Of a stretch of DNA of 64,000 nt, positions 43,058 through 52,595 are shown one piece after another. A model generated the notes under the pieces. It made no database searches and was not told the origin of the DNA. It saw only the letters and a list, made by a program, of their open reading frames with translations. A program made the position numbers and the translations under genes. This DNA is from Limnohabitans sp. (GTDB taxonomy: Bacteria > Bacteroidota > Bacteroidia > Flavobacteriales > Flavobacteriaceae). The stretch covers positions 49,938 through 113,937 of the forward strand of contig JASGCW010000004.1 in NCBI GenBank assembly GCA_030053945.1, in the 5' to 3' direction. Positions within the stretch are counted from its first letter, which is position 1. Each line of letters begins with the position of its first letter.

Positions 43058-43409
43058 AACTATTCAGCTATTATTTTGATTCGTTTGATAATAATTTCTT
43101 GTTTGTTATTTCATTGTTTGTAACTATTCAGCCATTTATTTTTTTAAGCTACGAATTTGCTTCGCCTGTTCACTTCGTTCGAGTCACAAATTTATTAAAG
43201 TTCTTCACCCAAATGCAACCGAATGGAAAACGTTTTATCTAAATAAGCACAAATAACCGAGCTTTTGCACGGTTCAGAATTAGTGTAATTTAAGCGTAAG
43301 CTTATTTTTAATATAAAAATTCGTGCATATTTGTGTAATTCGTGTCAAAAAAGAATGAGTGTTTGTAGGCTGAATAGTTACCATTGTTTATCTGACTAGC
43401 TGAATAGTT
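43058..43409. repeat. Outer inverted repeat around MITE copy A
   Basis: AACTATTCAGCTA (43058-43070) and TAGCTGAATAGTT (43397-43409) are perfect 13-bp inverted copies outside the MITE. They resemble its own ends, which suggests an older or nested insertion of a related element. Confidence 0.55.
43112..43389. mobile_element. IS66-like MITE, copy A, with 8-bp target duplication
   Basis: Perfect 14-bp ends GTAACTATTCAGCC (43120-43133) and its complement (43368-43381) bound 262 bp of non-coding DNA. CATTGTTT lies directly outside on both sides (43112-43119 and 43382-43389). GTAA-starting ends and 8-bp duplications fit the IS66 family. Most of the interior matches 51904-52128; copy A has an extra segment around 43150-43200. 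No transposase is inside, so it is non-autonomous. Confidence 0.88.
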
Positions 43410-43426
43410 TTGCGATTGTTTTTGAA

Positions 43427-44482
43427 TTACTTTTGATCTATAATAGCGGTTTTCTTTGTGATTTCTTGATTACTTTTTGTAATCATTTTTACGATATAGA
43501 TGCCTTGATTTAAAGAATTTGTGTTGAATTGATAAAGCGAATTTACTTCTAAGTCTTTCTTCTCAAAAATGAGTTTACCTTGAATATCGAACAATTTAAT
43601 ATTCGAAATATTAACTAAATCAGGATTTCTTATTGTTAATAGTGAATTACAATTGTCTTGGTAGATGTCAAAATTGTTTTTAAAGTTATTATACGTTTCA
43701 AGGGTGTTATTTGTAAGTGTTAATTCATATCTAGTATTGTTTACACCTGCAGGTAAATTGATAGTAACATCTGAATTTTTAATGTTGAAATATTCATCTG
43801 TTAACTTATCGTGTAAATATACGTTTTGAGCTTGATCAAAATTAACAATTTCTACAGCTTTCATTCTAAAAACAGCAGCTGTATTGCATTTGAATCCTAT
43901 TGCATATTTATTGTTGATGTTAAATTTACGAGCATCATGTATGAATTCAGAATTTGCTAAATAAAAATACATATCGTAAGGTAAGTTGCCTATATCGGCT
44001 GATTCAGTATCGGCTGGATCGTAGCCATCCAAAGCATTATCCATAAAAATCATAGCTATTTGCCTAACTGCTTGATTGTTTAGTAGGGTATTTATTTTTA
44101 TGTGGGGTGTAGGTTCATCACTAATCATCGGTATGCTAATGTTTCCATCGTTAGGGATGCCTCTAAAATCATAACGTTGATCTCCCGAAGCTGTCAAAGT
44201 TGTGCCTGATAATATTCTGTTTTGAGTTGCTCCACTAAATTGAACCACATTGTCTGAGCCACTTGTTCCTTTCATCGTGAATCCCTCCCCAGAATTTAGC
44301 GTTGCAGTGCTTCCAGCAGATATCCAACCTCTAGGGTCATTCAAATCATATAGATGTACATCATCTGTGACATACGAAAAATTATCGTTCACATAAATAG
44401 ATGCATTGTTAATGACCTTTAATTGTGCTTGTAAAGTAAAGCTAACTAATGACAAAAAAATAAATATTTGATTAGGTTTCAT
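43427..44482 (-). CDS. Secreted T9SS cargo protein, adhesin-like
   Basis: A 351-residue protein with a signal peptide (MKPNQIFIFLSLVSFTLQAQ). Its beta-rich region begins LKVINNASIYVNDN and has a short repeat-like WISAGSTATLNSGEGF. The C-terminal type A sorting domain is SNIKLFDIQGKLIFEKKDL and SLNQGIYIVKMIT. I use ATG 44482 rather than the frame start at 44515, since the latter falls inside the leader repeat. It is probably exported to the surface or medium; function unknown. Confidence 0.85.
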   Translation of the reverse strand: MKPNQIFIFLSLVSFTLQAQLKVINNASIYVNDNFSYVTDDVHLYDLNDPRGWISAGSTATLNSGEGFTMKGTSGSDNVVQFSGATQNRILSGTTLTASGDQRYDFRGIPNDGNISIPMISDEPTPHIKINTLLNNQAVRQIAMIFMDNALDGYDPADTESADIGNLPYDMYFYLANSEFIHDARKFNINNKYAIGFKCNTAAVFRMKAVEIVNFDQAQNVYLHDKLTDEYFNIKNSDVTINLPAGVNNTRYELTLTNNTLETYNNFKNNFDIYQDNCNSLLTIRNPDLVNISNIKLFDIQGKLIFEKKDLEVNSLYQFNTNSLNQGIYIVKMITKSNQEITKKTAIIDQK

Positions 44483-44580
44483 ATGTAGATAATTATTTGT
44501 TTTTTTATTTGTCATATGGTATCACCTTATCTTCATTGGTGTTTGTTTGCAACAAACCTGTTGTTTGTGGCGATTTCATA
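44483..44580 (-). repeat. Leader-ORF repeat, copy 2 (short)
   Basis: Same family as 3948-4092. It has lost about 50 nt by a deletion between short AAACA repeats, yet the ORF (44505-44579, 24 codons, beginning MKSPQTTGLLQT) stays open. It ends in CTACATATG, where the ATG is the start of the downstream secreted-protein gene (44482). Confidence 0.8.
44505..44579 (-). CDS. Possible 24-residue peptide in repeat copy 2
   Basis: The frame runs from ATG at 44579 to TAA at 44507-44505, reading MKSPQTTGLLQT then NTNEDKVIPYDK. The beginning matches the peptides of the other copies; the second half has shifted frame because of the internal deletion. Translation is unproven. Confidence 0.3.
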   Translation of the reverse strand: MKSPQTTGLLQTNTNEDKVIPYDK

Positions 44581-44599
44581 TGTTTAAAATTTATTTTTC

Positions 44600-44770
44600 A
44601 TATGTAGATAATTATTTGTTTTTTATTTCATATGGTATGCTTCGCCAGTTCAACTTCGTCTCGTGTCGCCTTATCTTCATTGGTGTTTTTCTCACATTGA
44701 ATTTATTTTTATCGGTGTTCGATGATTTTTCAATTGTTTGCAACAAACCTGTTGTTAGTGACGATTTCAT
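44600..44770 (-). repeat. Leader-ORF repeat, copy 3 (long)
   Basis: The longest copy, immediately upstream of copy 2. It carries a 52-codon ORF and an extra 27-nt segment, cacgagacgaag...ggcgaagc on the coding strand, that is absent from the other copies. The same CTTCG-type module appears at 43159-43187. Confidence 0.8.
44612..44770 (-). CDS. Possible 52-residue peptide in repeat copy 3
   Basis: The frame opens at ATG 44770 and stops at 44612. It begins MKSSLTTGLLQTIEKSSN, has a basic centre (KTPMKIRRHETKLNWRS) and ends IPYEIKNK. No signal peptide and no known motif. This is the most complete version of the repeated ORF. It might be a real small protein or leader peptide, or simply an open frame in a repeat. 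Confidence 0.4.
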   Translation of the reverse strand: MKSSLTTGLLQTIEKSSNTDKNKFNVRKTPMKIRRHETKLNWRSIPYEIKNK

Positions 44771-45840
44771 ATTATTATATGCTAAATATTAATGTAAAAG
44801 GGTTAATTTTTTTGATGGAAGTGGGATTAGGGTTGTTGTTTTTGATTTATGTTTTTTGTGCTGTATGACAGACTTACAGAGTGAAATACAGTTGAGATGC
44901 TAGGCAAGAAGATCATTTTATAGTCAATTTGAAAAAGTTTAAACTACTTCGTTATTTCTTTATCTTTTAAATCATTTTCATATATGAATGATAGTGATTA
45001 AAATGTATTATTTCAACAAAAAATGTCTAGTGCTATTTCATTTAAGAAAAGAGAAGCAGTATTTTATTTTTTAGTTGCGCAAAACTGAAAATTTAAATTT
45101 TAAACAAAACGGTGGTTTTCAGGGGGTGAAAATATTAAATGTTGAAGTGCTTTGAACTTTCTTGATTGAAGTGAAAAAATCAGTTTTATTGATTCGTATT
45201 TAAGTTTTTTTTGTGCCGCATATTGGAGCTATGCAGTAAATAAAACAGTTGGAATATAGGTAAAAAAGTCATTTTTTGGTCAATTTGATAAAGTTTATAC
45301 CCTGTTTTAGTGTTAGATTTTGTTGTGTAGCAAAATTTTTTAATGAAATTTGAGTTCGTTCTTGTAATAATGTTTGCTATTCTTTTGTGAAAATTATTTA
45401 TTTAGCATTTAATGAAAACGTTACGGTATAGATGTTGTTTTTAAGGGATAATGTTAACTCAATAATCATAAATATTCAATAATATTATAGAAACTTCGCG
45501 ATTAAATATGGGGATCTATTTGTTTTTTGTAATTTGTCTAAATGGCTGAATATTTATATTGGTATTTTGTAATCAAATTTATATGTAGTGTTTTTTAAAG
45601 TATCCTAATCAATTATTTTTTTCAAAATCTTTTCTAAAAAGTGTCATTAGGTTCGAAAATTAAGCTTTTGAATATTTGTATATTATAGAGTTGACTAATA
45701 TTTTCTTTTAGTCAAATAGTTTTTAATGAAAATGTTGTTTATTCTGATTATTTTAAGGTTTTTTTTATTTTTTTAGAATATTTATTTGTTCAATTGTTTT
45801 ATATAAGAAAAAATAAGTAAATTTTTCATATTTGTTTATA
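44771..45840. other. Long gene-free AT-rich region with a diverged direct repeat
   Basis: I see no gene. Two segments, about 44850-44945 and 45210-45305, align over some 95 nt at roughly two-thirds identity. They share the endings GTCAATTTGAAAAAGTTTAA and GTCAATTTGATAAAGTTTAT. They may be relics of a duplicated element. Confidence 0.5.
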
Positions 45841-45854
45841 TTGTTATATATTTG
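45804..45854 (+). promoter_or_regulatory. metH promoter with upstream TAAGAAAAAATAA element
   Basis: The -7 box TATATTTG is at 45847-45854. TAAGAAAAAATAA begins at 45804, 43 nt upstream, the same spacing as in the methionine and cysteine promoters. The sequence is a looser match. Confidence 0.55.
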
Positions 45855-45873
45855 CCTCGTTCATAAACTTATT

Positions 45874-46010
45874 GTTGTTATCACGAAAGCGGGAGGGAAT
45901 AGACCCGGTGAACGCTTGGCAACCCTACGCTTGTAGAAGGTGCTAAATTCTATCTTTATGTCGAATTTATTCGGTAGCTGTTTAAACAGAAATAAAGAAA
46001 AGATAACTGG
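45874..46010 (+). promoter_or_regulatory. SAM-I (S-box) riboswitch of metH
   Basis: The conserved core is present: GTTATC (45877-45882) pairs with GATAAC (46002-46007) as P1. The core AAAGCGGGAGGGAATAGACC (45886-45905) is followed by the GTGAA/CGCTTGGCAACC region up to about 45924. Two further arms follow, one around AATTTATTCGG and one around GCTGTTTAAACAG. A second GATAAC at 46029-46034 could compete for the P1 5' strand. No strong terminator follows, so translation control is possible. Confidence 0.93.
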
Positions 46011-46066
46011 TTTTTAATCCATCTTTTTGATAACATATTTTGTTCTTGAAATAAAATACGTAAACT

Positions 46067-47056
46067 ATGTCAAAGATTCACGAAATTTTAAAGCAAAGAA
46101 TTCTTGTACTCGATGGAGCTATGGGAACAATGTTGCAGCGTTATAAGTTTGAGGAGGAAGATTTTAGAAGCGAGCGTTTTAAAGATTTTCCGCATCCTCT
46201 TAAAGGAAATAATGATTTGCTATCACTAACACAGCCTGAAGCCGTAAAAGAAGTGCACCGATTGTATTTTCAAGCTGGTGCAGATATTGTAGAAACTAAT
46301 ACGTTTTCAGGGACAACTATTGGTATGGCAGATTATCATATGGAGGATTTGGTTTATGAGTTAAATTATCAGTCGGCTAAAATCGCTCGTGAAGTAGCAG
46401 ATGAGTTTACGGATAAACCTCGTTTTGTAGCGGGTTCTATTGGGCCAACAAATAGAACGGCTTCTATGTCTCCAGATGTAAATGATCCTGGTTATAGAGC
46501 CGTAACTTTTGATGATTTAAAAATTGCCTACCGTCAACAAGTTGAAGCACTTATAGATGGAGGTGCTGATCTACTTTTGGTTGAAACTATTTTCGATACA
46601 TTAAATGCGAAAGCTGCTTTGTTTGCAATTGAAGAAGTTAAGGAAGATAGAGGGTTGGATATTCCAGTGATGGTTTCTGGTACGATTACAGATGCTTCTG
46701 GAAGAACCTTGTCGGGTCAAACAGTAGAGGCTTTTTTAATATCTATTCAGCATATTCCTTTATTGAGTGTGGGTTTCAATTGTGCTTTAGGTGCAGATCA
46801 GTTAAAACCTTACCTGAAAAGATTAGCACATAACACCCAATTAAATGTTTCGGCACACCCTAATGCTGGTTTGCCTAATGCATTCGGAGAATATGATGAA
46901 ACTCCAGAACAAACACAAAAGCTGATTAGGGAGTATTTAGAAGAAAATTTAGTTAATATTATAGGAGGTTGTTGCGGGACAACACCAGAACATATAAAAT
47001 TAATTGCTGAAGTAGCAAAAGAATTTAAACCACGCACTACTGAGGTTTTAGTTTAA
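46067..47056 (+). CDS. metH: Methionine synthase, homocysteine-binding part (split MetH)
   Basis: A 329-residue protein equal to the N-terminal homocysteine S-methyltransferase module of cobalamin-dependent methionine synthase. [31 protein letters not shown] (first zinc Cys) and [11 protein letters not shown] (the other two zinc Cys) are present. The remaining modules are in the next ORF, 32 nt away, so MetH is made as two polypeptides. Expression is under a SAM-I riboswitch. Confidence 0.96.
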   Translation: MSKIHEILKQRILVLDGAMGTMLQRYKFEEEDFRSERFKDFPHPLKGNNDLLSLTQPEAVKEVHRLYFQAGADIVETNTFSGTTIGMADYHMEDLVYELNYQSAKIAREVADEFTDKPRFVAGSIGPTNRTASMSPDVNDPGYRAVTFDDLKIAYRQQVEALIDGGADLLLVETIFDTLNAKAALFAIEEVKEDRGLDIPVMVSGTITDASGRTLSGQTVEAFLISIQHIPLLSVGFNCALGADQLKPYLKRLAHNTQLNVSAHPNAGLPNAFGEYDETPEQTQKLIREYLEENLVNIIGGCCGTTPEHIKLIAEVAKEFKPRTTEVLV

Positions 47057-47088
47057 AACAAATAAAGTAGTAGGATAAGTTAAATATA

Positions 47089-49764
47089 ATGTCAAGGAAG
47101 AATAAAATAAATTTACAGTTATCTGGTCTAGAGCCACTTTTCATAAATGAAGATTCCATTTTTGTAAATGTAGGTGAACGAACTAATGTTACGGGTTCTC
47201 GTAAATTTCTTCGGTTAATTAAAGAAGAAAAGTACGATGAAGCACTAGATATAGCGAGAGCACAAGTAGAAGGTGGAGCTCAAATTATTGATGTGAATAT
47301 GGATGAAGGAATGTTGGATGGCGTATTTGCTATGACAAAATTTCTAAATCTTATCGCAGCAGAGCCAGATATTGCTCGTGTTCCTGTGATGATTGATAGT
47401 TCTAAATGGGAAATTATTGAAGCTGGTCTTAAGGTAATTCAAGGTAAAGGTGTGGTGAATTCTATTTCTTTAAAAGAAGGAGAGGAAACATTTATACATC
47501 ACGCTAAGCTGATTAAACGCTATGGAGCAGCTGTTATTGTAATGGCATTTGATGAGGTTGGACAGGCTGATAATTATGAGCGTCGTATCGAAATTTGTAA
47601 ACGATCTTATGATGTTTTAGTTCAAAAAGTAGGTTTTCCAGCTGAAGATATCATTTTTGACCCAAATATTTTTCCTGTAGCAACTGGAATGGAAGAGCAT
47701 CGTCGTAATGCTATTGATTTCTTTTTAGCTACTAAATGGATTCGCGAAAATCTTCCGTATGCAAATATTTCGGGCGGGGTGAGTAATGTTTCTTTTTCAT
47801 TTAGAGGAAATGACAAAGTGCGTGAAGCAATGCATTCAGCATTCTTGTATCACGCTATCAATCACGGAATGACGATGGGTATTGTAAATCCAGAAATGCT
47901 TGAGATTTATGATGAGATTGATAAGGAATTGTTAGAACATGTTGAGGATGTTTTATTAGATAGACGTGATGACGCTACTGAAAGATTATTAACTCTTGCT
48001 GAAACCTTAAAAGGCGAAGTAGTTACTAATGAAAAAGTAATTGCTGAATGGAGAAATGGTTCAGTGCAGGAGCGTTTAACGCATTCATTAGTAAAAGGAT
48101 TAGATGAATTTATAGAAATAGATGTTGAAGAAGCTCGTCAACAAGTTGCTCGTCCTATTGAAGTGATTGAAAATCATTTGATGAATGGAATGAACGTGGT
48201 TGGTGATTTATTTGGTTCTGGTAAAATGTTTTTGCCTCAAGTAGTGAAATCTGCTCGCGTGATGAAAAAAGCGGTAGCTTATCTTTTGCCTTTTATTGAG
48301 GCTGCAAAGGATGGAGTTTCTTCATCAGCAGGTAAAGTTTTAATGGCAACTGTAAAGGGTGATGTTCACGATATAGGTAAAAATATTGTTTCGGTCGTAT
48401 TAGCTTGTAATAATTTCGAAATAATTGATTTAGGGGTGATGGTGCCGCCAGAAAAAATTATTGATACCGCTATCAAAGAAAAGGTAGATATTATTGGGTT
48501 AAGCGGATTAATTACGCCTTCATTGGATGAAATGGTTTATCTAGCAAAAGAGTTGGATAGGTTAAATATTAAAATTCCTGTAATGATTGGTGGTGCAACT
48601 ACATCACGTGCACACACAGCTGTGAAAATTGCTCCTGAATATCAATCTACAGTTGTTCACGTTAATGATGCATCAAGAGCTGTCACTGTAGCCTCTAATT
48701 TATTGCAGGAAGATGTAAAGGAAGGTTATGCAAAATCTCTACGTGAAGAGTATAATGACTTAAGAGAAGGTTATTTGAATAGAGCTCGTGATAAGAATTA
48801 TTTGTCCATCGCAGATGCTCGAAAAAATAAGTTTCAAATTGATTGGAATGCTTTCGAACCAGTAAAACCTAATTTTATTGGGACAAAAACTATCGATGTT
48901 GAATTGTCAGAATTGGTTAATTATATAGATTGGACACCATTTTTTCAATCGTGGGAATTGCACGGCAAATATCCTGCAATTTTAACTGATGAGATAGTAG
49001 GTGAACAAGCAACTAATTTGTTTTTGGATGCACAAAATATGTTGGAACAAATTATAGCTGAAAAATGGTTTACAGCAAAAGGTATTTTAGGAATTTTTCC
49101 CGCGAATACAGTTAATGATGATGATATCCTTATGACAATTTCAGATGAAACAAAAGAAACTTTTTTAACACTTAGACAACAATCTCAAAAAACAGCTGGT
49201 GCACCTAATATTGCTTTGGCCGATTTTATAGCACCTAAGGAAACTGGTAAAGAAGATTATATTGGTTGTTTCTGTGTTACAACTGGGTTTGGTGTAGATG
49301 AAAGAGCGAAAGAATTTGAAGAACAATTAGATGATTATAATTCCATACTAGTTAAAGCATTAGGAGATCGTTTTGCAGAAGCTTTTGCAGAATATTTGCA
49401 TAAAAGAGTGCGAAAGGAAATTTGGGGTTATGCTTCCGATGAAAATTTGACTAACGAGGAATTAATTAAGGAATCATATAAAGGAATTCGTCCAGCTCCT
49501 GGATATCCAGCTTGTCCAGATCATTTGGAAAAACCCACTATTTGGAAGTTGTTAGATGTGGAGAACCAAATAGGAGTTATTTTGACAGAAAGTATGGCAA
49601 TGTGGCCAGCAGCTTCGGTCTCTGGATATTATTTTGCTAATCCACAAAGTAAATATTTTGGTTTAGGTAAAATAAAGCAAGATCAAGTAGAAGACTATGC
49701 TAAACGCAGAGGAATTTCAATTGAAGAAGCTACAAAATGGTTAGCACCAAATATCAATGATTAA
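47089..49764 (+). CDS. metH: Methionine synthase, folate, cobalamin and reactivation modules (split MetH)
   Basis: An 891-residue protein with the pterin-binding domain ([26 protein letters not shown] region), the cobalamin cap and the B12-binding domain ([20 protein letters not shown], DxHxxG). Next come [14 protein letters not shown] and the C-terminal SAM-binding reactivation domain ([33 protein letters not shown]). It methylates homocysteine together with the separate 46067 protein. No frameshift is visible: each part has its own start and stop. Confidence 0.97.
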   Translation: MSRKNKINLQLSGLEPLFINEDSIFVNVGERTNVTGSRKFLRLIKEEKYDEALDIARAQVEGGAQIIDVNMDEGMLDGVFAMTKFLNLIAAEPDIARVPVMIDSSKWEIIEAGLKVIQGKGVVNSISLKEGEETFIHHAKLIKRYGAAVIVMAFDEVGQADNYERRIEICKRSYDVLVQKVGFPAEDIIFDPNIFPVATGMEEHRRNAIDFFLATKWIRENLPYANISGGVSNVSFSFRGNDKVREAMHSAFLYHAINHGMTMGIVNPEMLEIYDEIDKELLEHVEDVLLDRRDDATERLLTLAETLKGEVVTNEKVIAEWRNGSVQERLTHSLVKGLDEFIEIDVEEARQQVARPIEVIENHLMNGMNVVGDLFGSGKMFLPQVVKSARVMKKAVAYLLPFIEAAKDGVSSSAGKVLMATVKGDVHDIGKNIVSVVLACNNFEIIDLGVMVPPEKIIDTAIKEKVDIIGLSGLITPSLDEMVYLAKELDRLNIKIPVMIGGATTSRAHTAVKIAPEYQSTVVHVNDASRAVTVASNLLQEDVKEGYAKSLREEYNDLREGYLNRARDKNYLSIADARKNKFQIDWNAFEPVKPNFIGTKTIDVELSELVNYIDWTPFFQSWELHGKYPAILTDEIVGEQATNLFLDAQNMLEQIIAEKWFTAKGILGIFPANTVNDDDILMTISDETKETFLTLRQQSQKTAGAPNIALADFIAPKETGKEDYIGCFCVTTGFGVDERAKEFEEQLDDYNSILVKALGDRFAEAFAEYLHKRVRKEIWGYASDENLTNEELIKESYKGIRPAPGYPACPDHLEKPTIWKLLDVENQIGVILTESMAMWPAASVSGYYFANPQSKYFGLGKIKQDQVEDYAKRRGISIEEATKWLAPNIND

Positions 49765-49835
49765 TTATTTAAGGTTTAAAGTTTCAGGTTTATAAAGCTT
49801 GAAACCTTAAACTTGAAACTTGAAACAAAAATTAA

Positions 49836-50792
49836 ATGAAAGTAACAGAACATATAGCAAAAGCAAAAGGGAAAACGCAATTTTCTTTCGAAATATTACC
49901 TCCACTAAAAGGGCAAAATATTCAATGTATTTTTGATGGTATAGATCCATTGATGGAATTTAATCCGCCATTTATTGATGTGACTTATCATCGTGAAGAA
50001 TACGAATACAAAGAATTATCTAATGGATTGTTGCAGAAGAAAGTGGTGAAAAAACGCCCTGGGACGGTAGGAATTTGTGCTGGTATTCAGAATAGATATA
50101 ATGTTGATGCAGTTCCTCATATTCTTTGTGGTGGTTTTACTAAGGAAGATACCGAAAATCTTTTGATAGATTTAGATTTTTTAGGAATAGACAATGTAGT
50201 AGCGCTTAGAGGCGATGCAGTGAAAAGTGAAATTTATTTCAAACCTGAGAAAGAAGGAAATGCGTATGCTTCAGAGCTTGTAGCGCAAATTAATAATTTG
50301 AATAAAGGGATTTATTTAGATTCAGATTTGCAAAACACTAATGCAACAGATTTTTGTATAGGTGTAGCAGCTTATCCTGAAAAGCATATGGAAGCGCCTA
50401 GTTTAGATAGTGATATCCATTTTGTTAAAGAGAAAATCAAAAATGGAGCTAATTATATAGTAACTCAATTGTTTTACGATAACAAAAAATATTTTGATTT
50501 TGTTGATAAGTGTAGAAAAGCTGGTGTTGAAGTTCCTATTATTCCAGGGTTGAAGCCAATAGCAACAAAAAAACAGCTTAATTTAATCCCGCATCGTTTT
50601 AGTGTCGAATTGCCAGATGACTTAATAATGGCTGTTGTAAAAGCTAAAGATAATGAGGCGGTAAGGCAGATAGGTATCGAATGGTGTATTAAGCAAAGTA
50701 AAGAGTTGGTTAAAGCCGGAGTCCCATTTTTACACTATTATTCAATGGGAAAGGCGGAAAATGTTAAAGCAATTGCGAAGGAAATATTTTAA
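49836..50792 (+). CDS. metF: 5,10-Methylenetetrahydrofolate reductase
   Basis: A 318-residue flavoenzyme making 5-methyl-THF, the methyl donor used by MetH. FSFEILPPLKGQ, VTYHREEYE, ALRGDAVKSE, CIGVAAYPEKHMEAP and QLFYDNKKYFDF are family motifs. It follows metH by 71 nt of inverted-repeat DNA (AAGGTTTAAAGTTTC/GAAACCTTAAACTTG type), with no terminator, so it is probably in the same riboswitch-controlled unit. Confidence 0.97.
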   Translation: MKVTEHIAKAKGKTQFSFEILPPLKGQNIQCIFDGIDPLMEFNPPFIDVTYHREEYEYKELSNGLLQKKVVKKRPGTVGICAGIQNRYNVDAVPHILCGGFTKEDTENLLIDLDFLGIDNVVALRGDAVKSEIYFKPEKEGNAYASELVAQINNLNKGIYLDSDLQNTNATDFCIGVAAYPEKHMEAPSLDSDIHFVKEKIKNGANYIVTQLFYDNKKYFDFVDKCRKAGVEVPIIPGLKPIATKKQLNLIPHRFSVELPDDLIMAVVKAKDNEAVRQIGIEWCIKQSKELVKAGVPFLHYYSMGKAENVKAIAKEIF

Positions 50793-50824
50793 TCCTAAAA
50801 TTCTAATAAAGATTATATCTAAAG

Positions 50825-50856
50825 AGCCAACGATAATGTTGGCTTTTGTTTTTTAA
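50825..50856 (+). terminator. Terminator of the metH-metF unit
   Basis: AGCCAAC/GTTGGCT stem followed by a T-rich tract. Confidence 0.88.
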
Positions 50857-51102
50857 ATCGATTTTAAAAGCTTTTTGAAGGTTCATAATAATTTTTTTGA
50901 AACCAATGTTATCTAAATGTTATCAAATAGCAACTTTGTGTTAAATGTGATACTTTAAGAGAATTGATAAGTTTTTTGAAGATTATTGAATTGTGTTTTT
51001 TGTGTTTTTTAATAGTTGTTATTTTTTTGAAGATTTTGTTGCATTAATGAAAATGCTGAAAAATCTTACATATTATTATACTGTTAAGTGTTAGCTCGCC
51101 TC

Positions 51103-51134
51103 TTGTTTTTTAGGTTTAAAGACTAGTATTTTTG
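51103..51134 (+). promoter_or_regulatory. Promoter of lipoprotein gene 1
   Basis: A TTG -33 box (51103-51105) is spaced 21 nt from TATTTTTG (51127-51134), a canonical Bacteroidota promoter. The GACTAGTATTTTTGC block is shared with the second lipoprotein gene. Confidence 0.75.
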
Positions 51135-51210
51135 CACTGTTAACAAATCAGCTGGTTATTTAATAGACACAAACATAAATAACAACAAACAAATAAACTT
51201 TTTAAAAAAA

Positions 51211-51729
51211 ATGAAATCAAATTTTTTAATATTATCAATCTTAACATTATTTTTTATTAGTTGTACAGTTGATGAAAAGTATAATAATGATTTAAAAACT
51301 TCAACAAGTAGTTCTATAAATTTAGGTTCAAATAGTACTGAGGAGTCAACAGATATGGCTCTAAAATGTGGCGGGCAATATAGAAATTCTTCAACAAAAA
51401 TTAGTTTAAACGTACAAACAAGAGGTTTTTATTCTTCTGTTAAAATCGAAGGTTCTTTAGTTAGTAAAAATAGTTCTGGGGTTGTGCCTCCTTCACAATC
51501 AATAATTTCAAATGATAAGCTTAACACAATCAATTATTTGTTTTCAAGGTTAAACTTAGTTCAGCTACCTAACTATCTTGCGCCATCAACAAGTCATCAA
51601 TTTGATGGGGTTCCTAGTGAGGTGCTTACTATAGAGCATAATGGAGTTAAATATGTTTCGAAAACATATGATGCTGGAAATCCTCCTGTGCAAATTAAAG
51701 CGTTTGTGAATTATATAAAGTCTTTATAA
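51211..51729 (+). CDS. Lipoprotein, tandem paralogue 1
   Basis: A 172-residue predicted lipoprotein (MKSNFLILSILTLFFISC, then TVDEKYN). After a Ser/Thr-rich linker, the domain has NSSTKISLNVQTRGFYSSVK, LPNYLAPSTSHQFDGVPSEV and a C-terminal YVSKTYDAGNPPVQIKAF. I do not recognise a described family. A paralogue follows at 52596, with a duplicated promoter in front of it. Outer-membrane attachment is inferred from the lipobox. Confidence 0.82.
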   Translation: MKSNFLILSILTLFFISCTVDEKYNNDLKTSTSSSINLGSNSTEESTDMALKCGGQYRNSSTKISLNVQTRGFYSSVKIEGSLVSKNSSGVVPPSQSIISNDKLNTINYLFSRLNLVQLPNYLAPSTSHQFDGVPSEVLTIEHNGVKYVSKTYDAGNPPVQIKAFVNYIKSL

Positions 51730-51792
51730 ACAAATTAATAATATCAAAAATAAAATTAATTTTTAGTGGTTTTTTAGATTAATTTTAAACGG

Positions 51793-51822
51793 AAGAGATT
51801 CAATTTATTGGATCTCTTTTTT
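51793..51822 (+). terminator. Terminator of lipoprotein gene 1
   Basis: AAGAGAT/ATCTCTT stem with T run. Confidence 0.8.
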
Positions 51823-51895
51823 CTTTTATATAGTTATTAGATATAATTCTGAGACTGTGCTTTTTTTTGAAAATTAAAATTAGCACTTTGTGATT

Positions 51896-52136
51896 ATTTT
51901 TTTGTAACTATTCAGCCATTTATTTTATAATGCCACGAATAGCACAAATTCTTCACCGAAATGCAGCCAAATGGAAACTCTAAATTTAAATAAGCATAAA
52001 TAACCGAGATTTTGCACGGTTCAGAATTAGTGTAATTAAAGCGTAAGCTTATTTTCAATATAATAATTCGTGTAAATTTGTGCAATTCGTGTCAAAAAAG
52101 AATGAGTGTTTGTAGGCTGAATAGTTACATTTTTTT
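51896..52136. mobile_element. IS66-like MITE, copy B, with 8-bp target duplication
   Basis: The ends GTAACTATTCAGCC (51904-51917) and its complement (52115-52128) are identical to copy A. ATTTTTTT flanks both sides (51896-51903, 52129-52136). The element is 225 bp with no coding capacity. Its low-complexity duplication alone would be weak, but copy A has a distinctive one. Confidence 0.85.
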
Positions 52137-52268
52137 TTATGATGTTGGAATTAGTAAGACAATGGTTTCTTTTTGAATAGAATAAAGTTAAATAGACCTT
52201 TTTGTTATATAAATCAGTTTAGACAAGAGTGTTTGTTTAGGTTATAAACCTTGCTAAAATATTCCAAA

Positions 52269-52306
52269 AAGCGCCTGGTTCTTTTGAGGTGTTTTTTTGA
52301 ATCAAA
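52269..52306 (+). terminator. Terminator-like hairpin in the duplicated spacer
   Basis: AAAGCGCCT/AGGTGTTTT can pair over 9 bp with two G-T pairs, followed by a T run. No gene lies immediately before it; it may be a relic of the duplication that gave the second lipoprotein gene. Confidence 0.5.
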
Positions 52307-52500
52307 TATTAATAGAATGTTATTATATCTAGATGTTTAGTGAAATGATATACTTTTAATAAAATGATTTTTTTTGAAAAGTTATTCCAATGATTAACTC
52401 GTTTTTTTAAATAGTTACTATTTTTTTAATGACTTTTTTAGATTCTTAAAAAGATTGAAAAAGGAGGGTGTTATTAAACCGTTAAGTGTTTGATTTACAT

Positions 52501-52532
52501 TTGGTTTTAACGTTTGAAGACTAGTATTTTTG
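52501..52532 (+). promoter_or_regulatory. Promoter of lipoprotein gene 2
   Basis: TTG (52501-52503), 21-nt spacer, TATTTTTG (52525-52532). Layout is identical to the promoter of the paralogue, with GACTAGTATTTTTGC in common. Confidence 0.75.
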
Positions 52533-52595
52533 CTTCGTTAACAAATCAACTGGTTTATCTAATAAACACAAACAAACAAATAAAACTTTTAAAAA

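Noticed and set aside
44547..44792. 81-codon plus-strand frame over the leader-ORF repeats
   Set aside because: It reads antisense to the repeats, includes both copies and the spacer, and its sequence repeats itself; I see no independent evidence of a gene.
46067..49764. Frameshift or broken metH
   Set aside because: Both parts have separate starts, a 32-nt spacer and intact domains; a natural split is the simpler reading.
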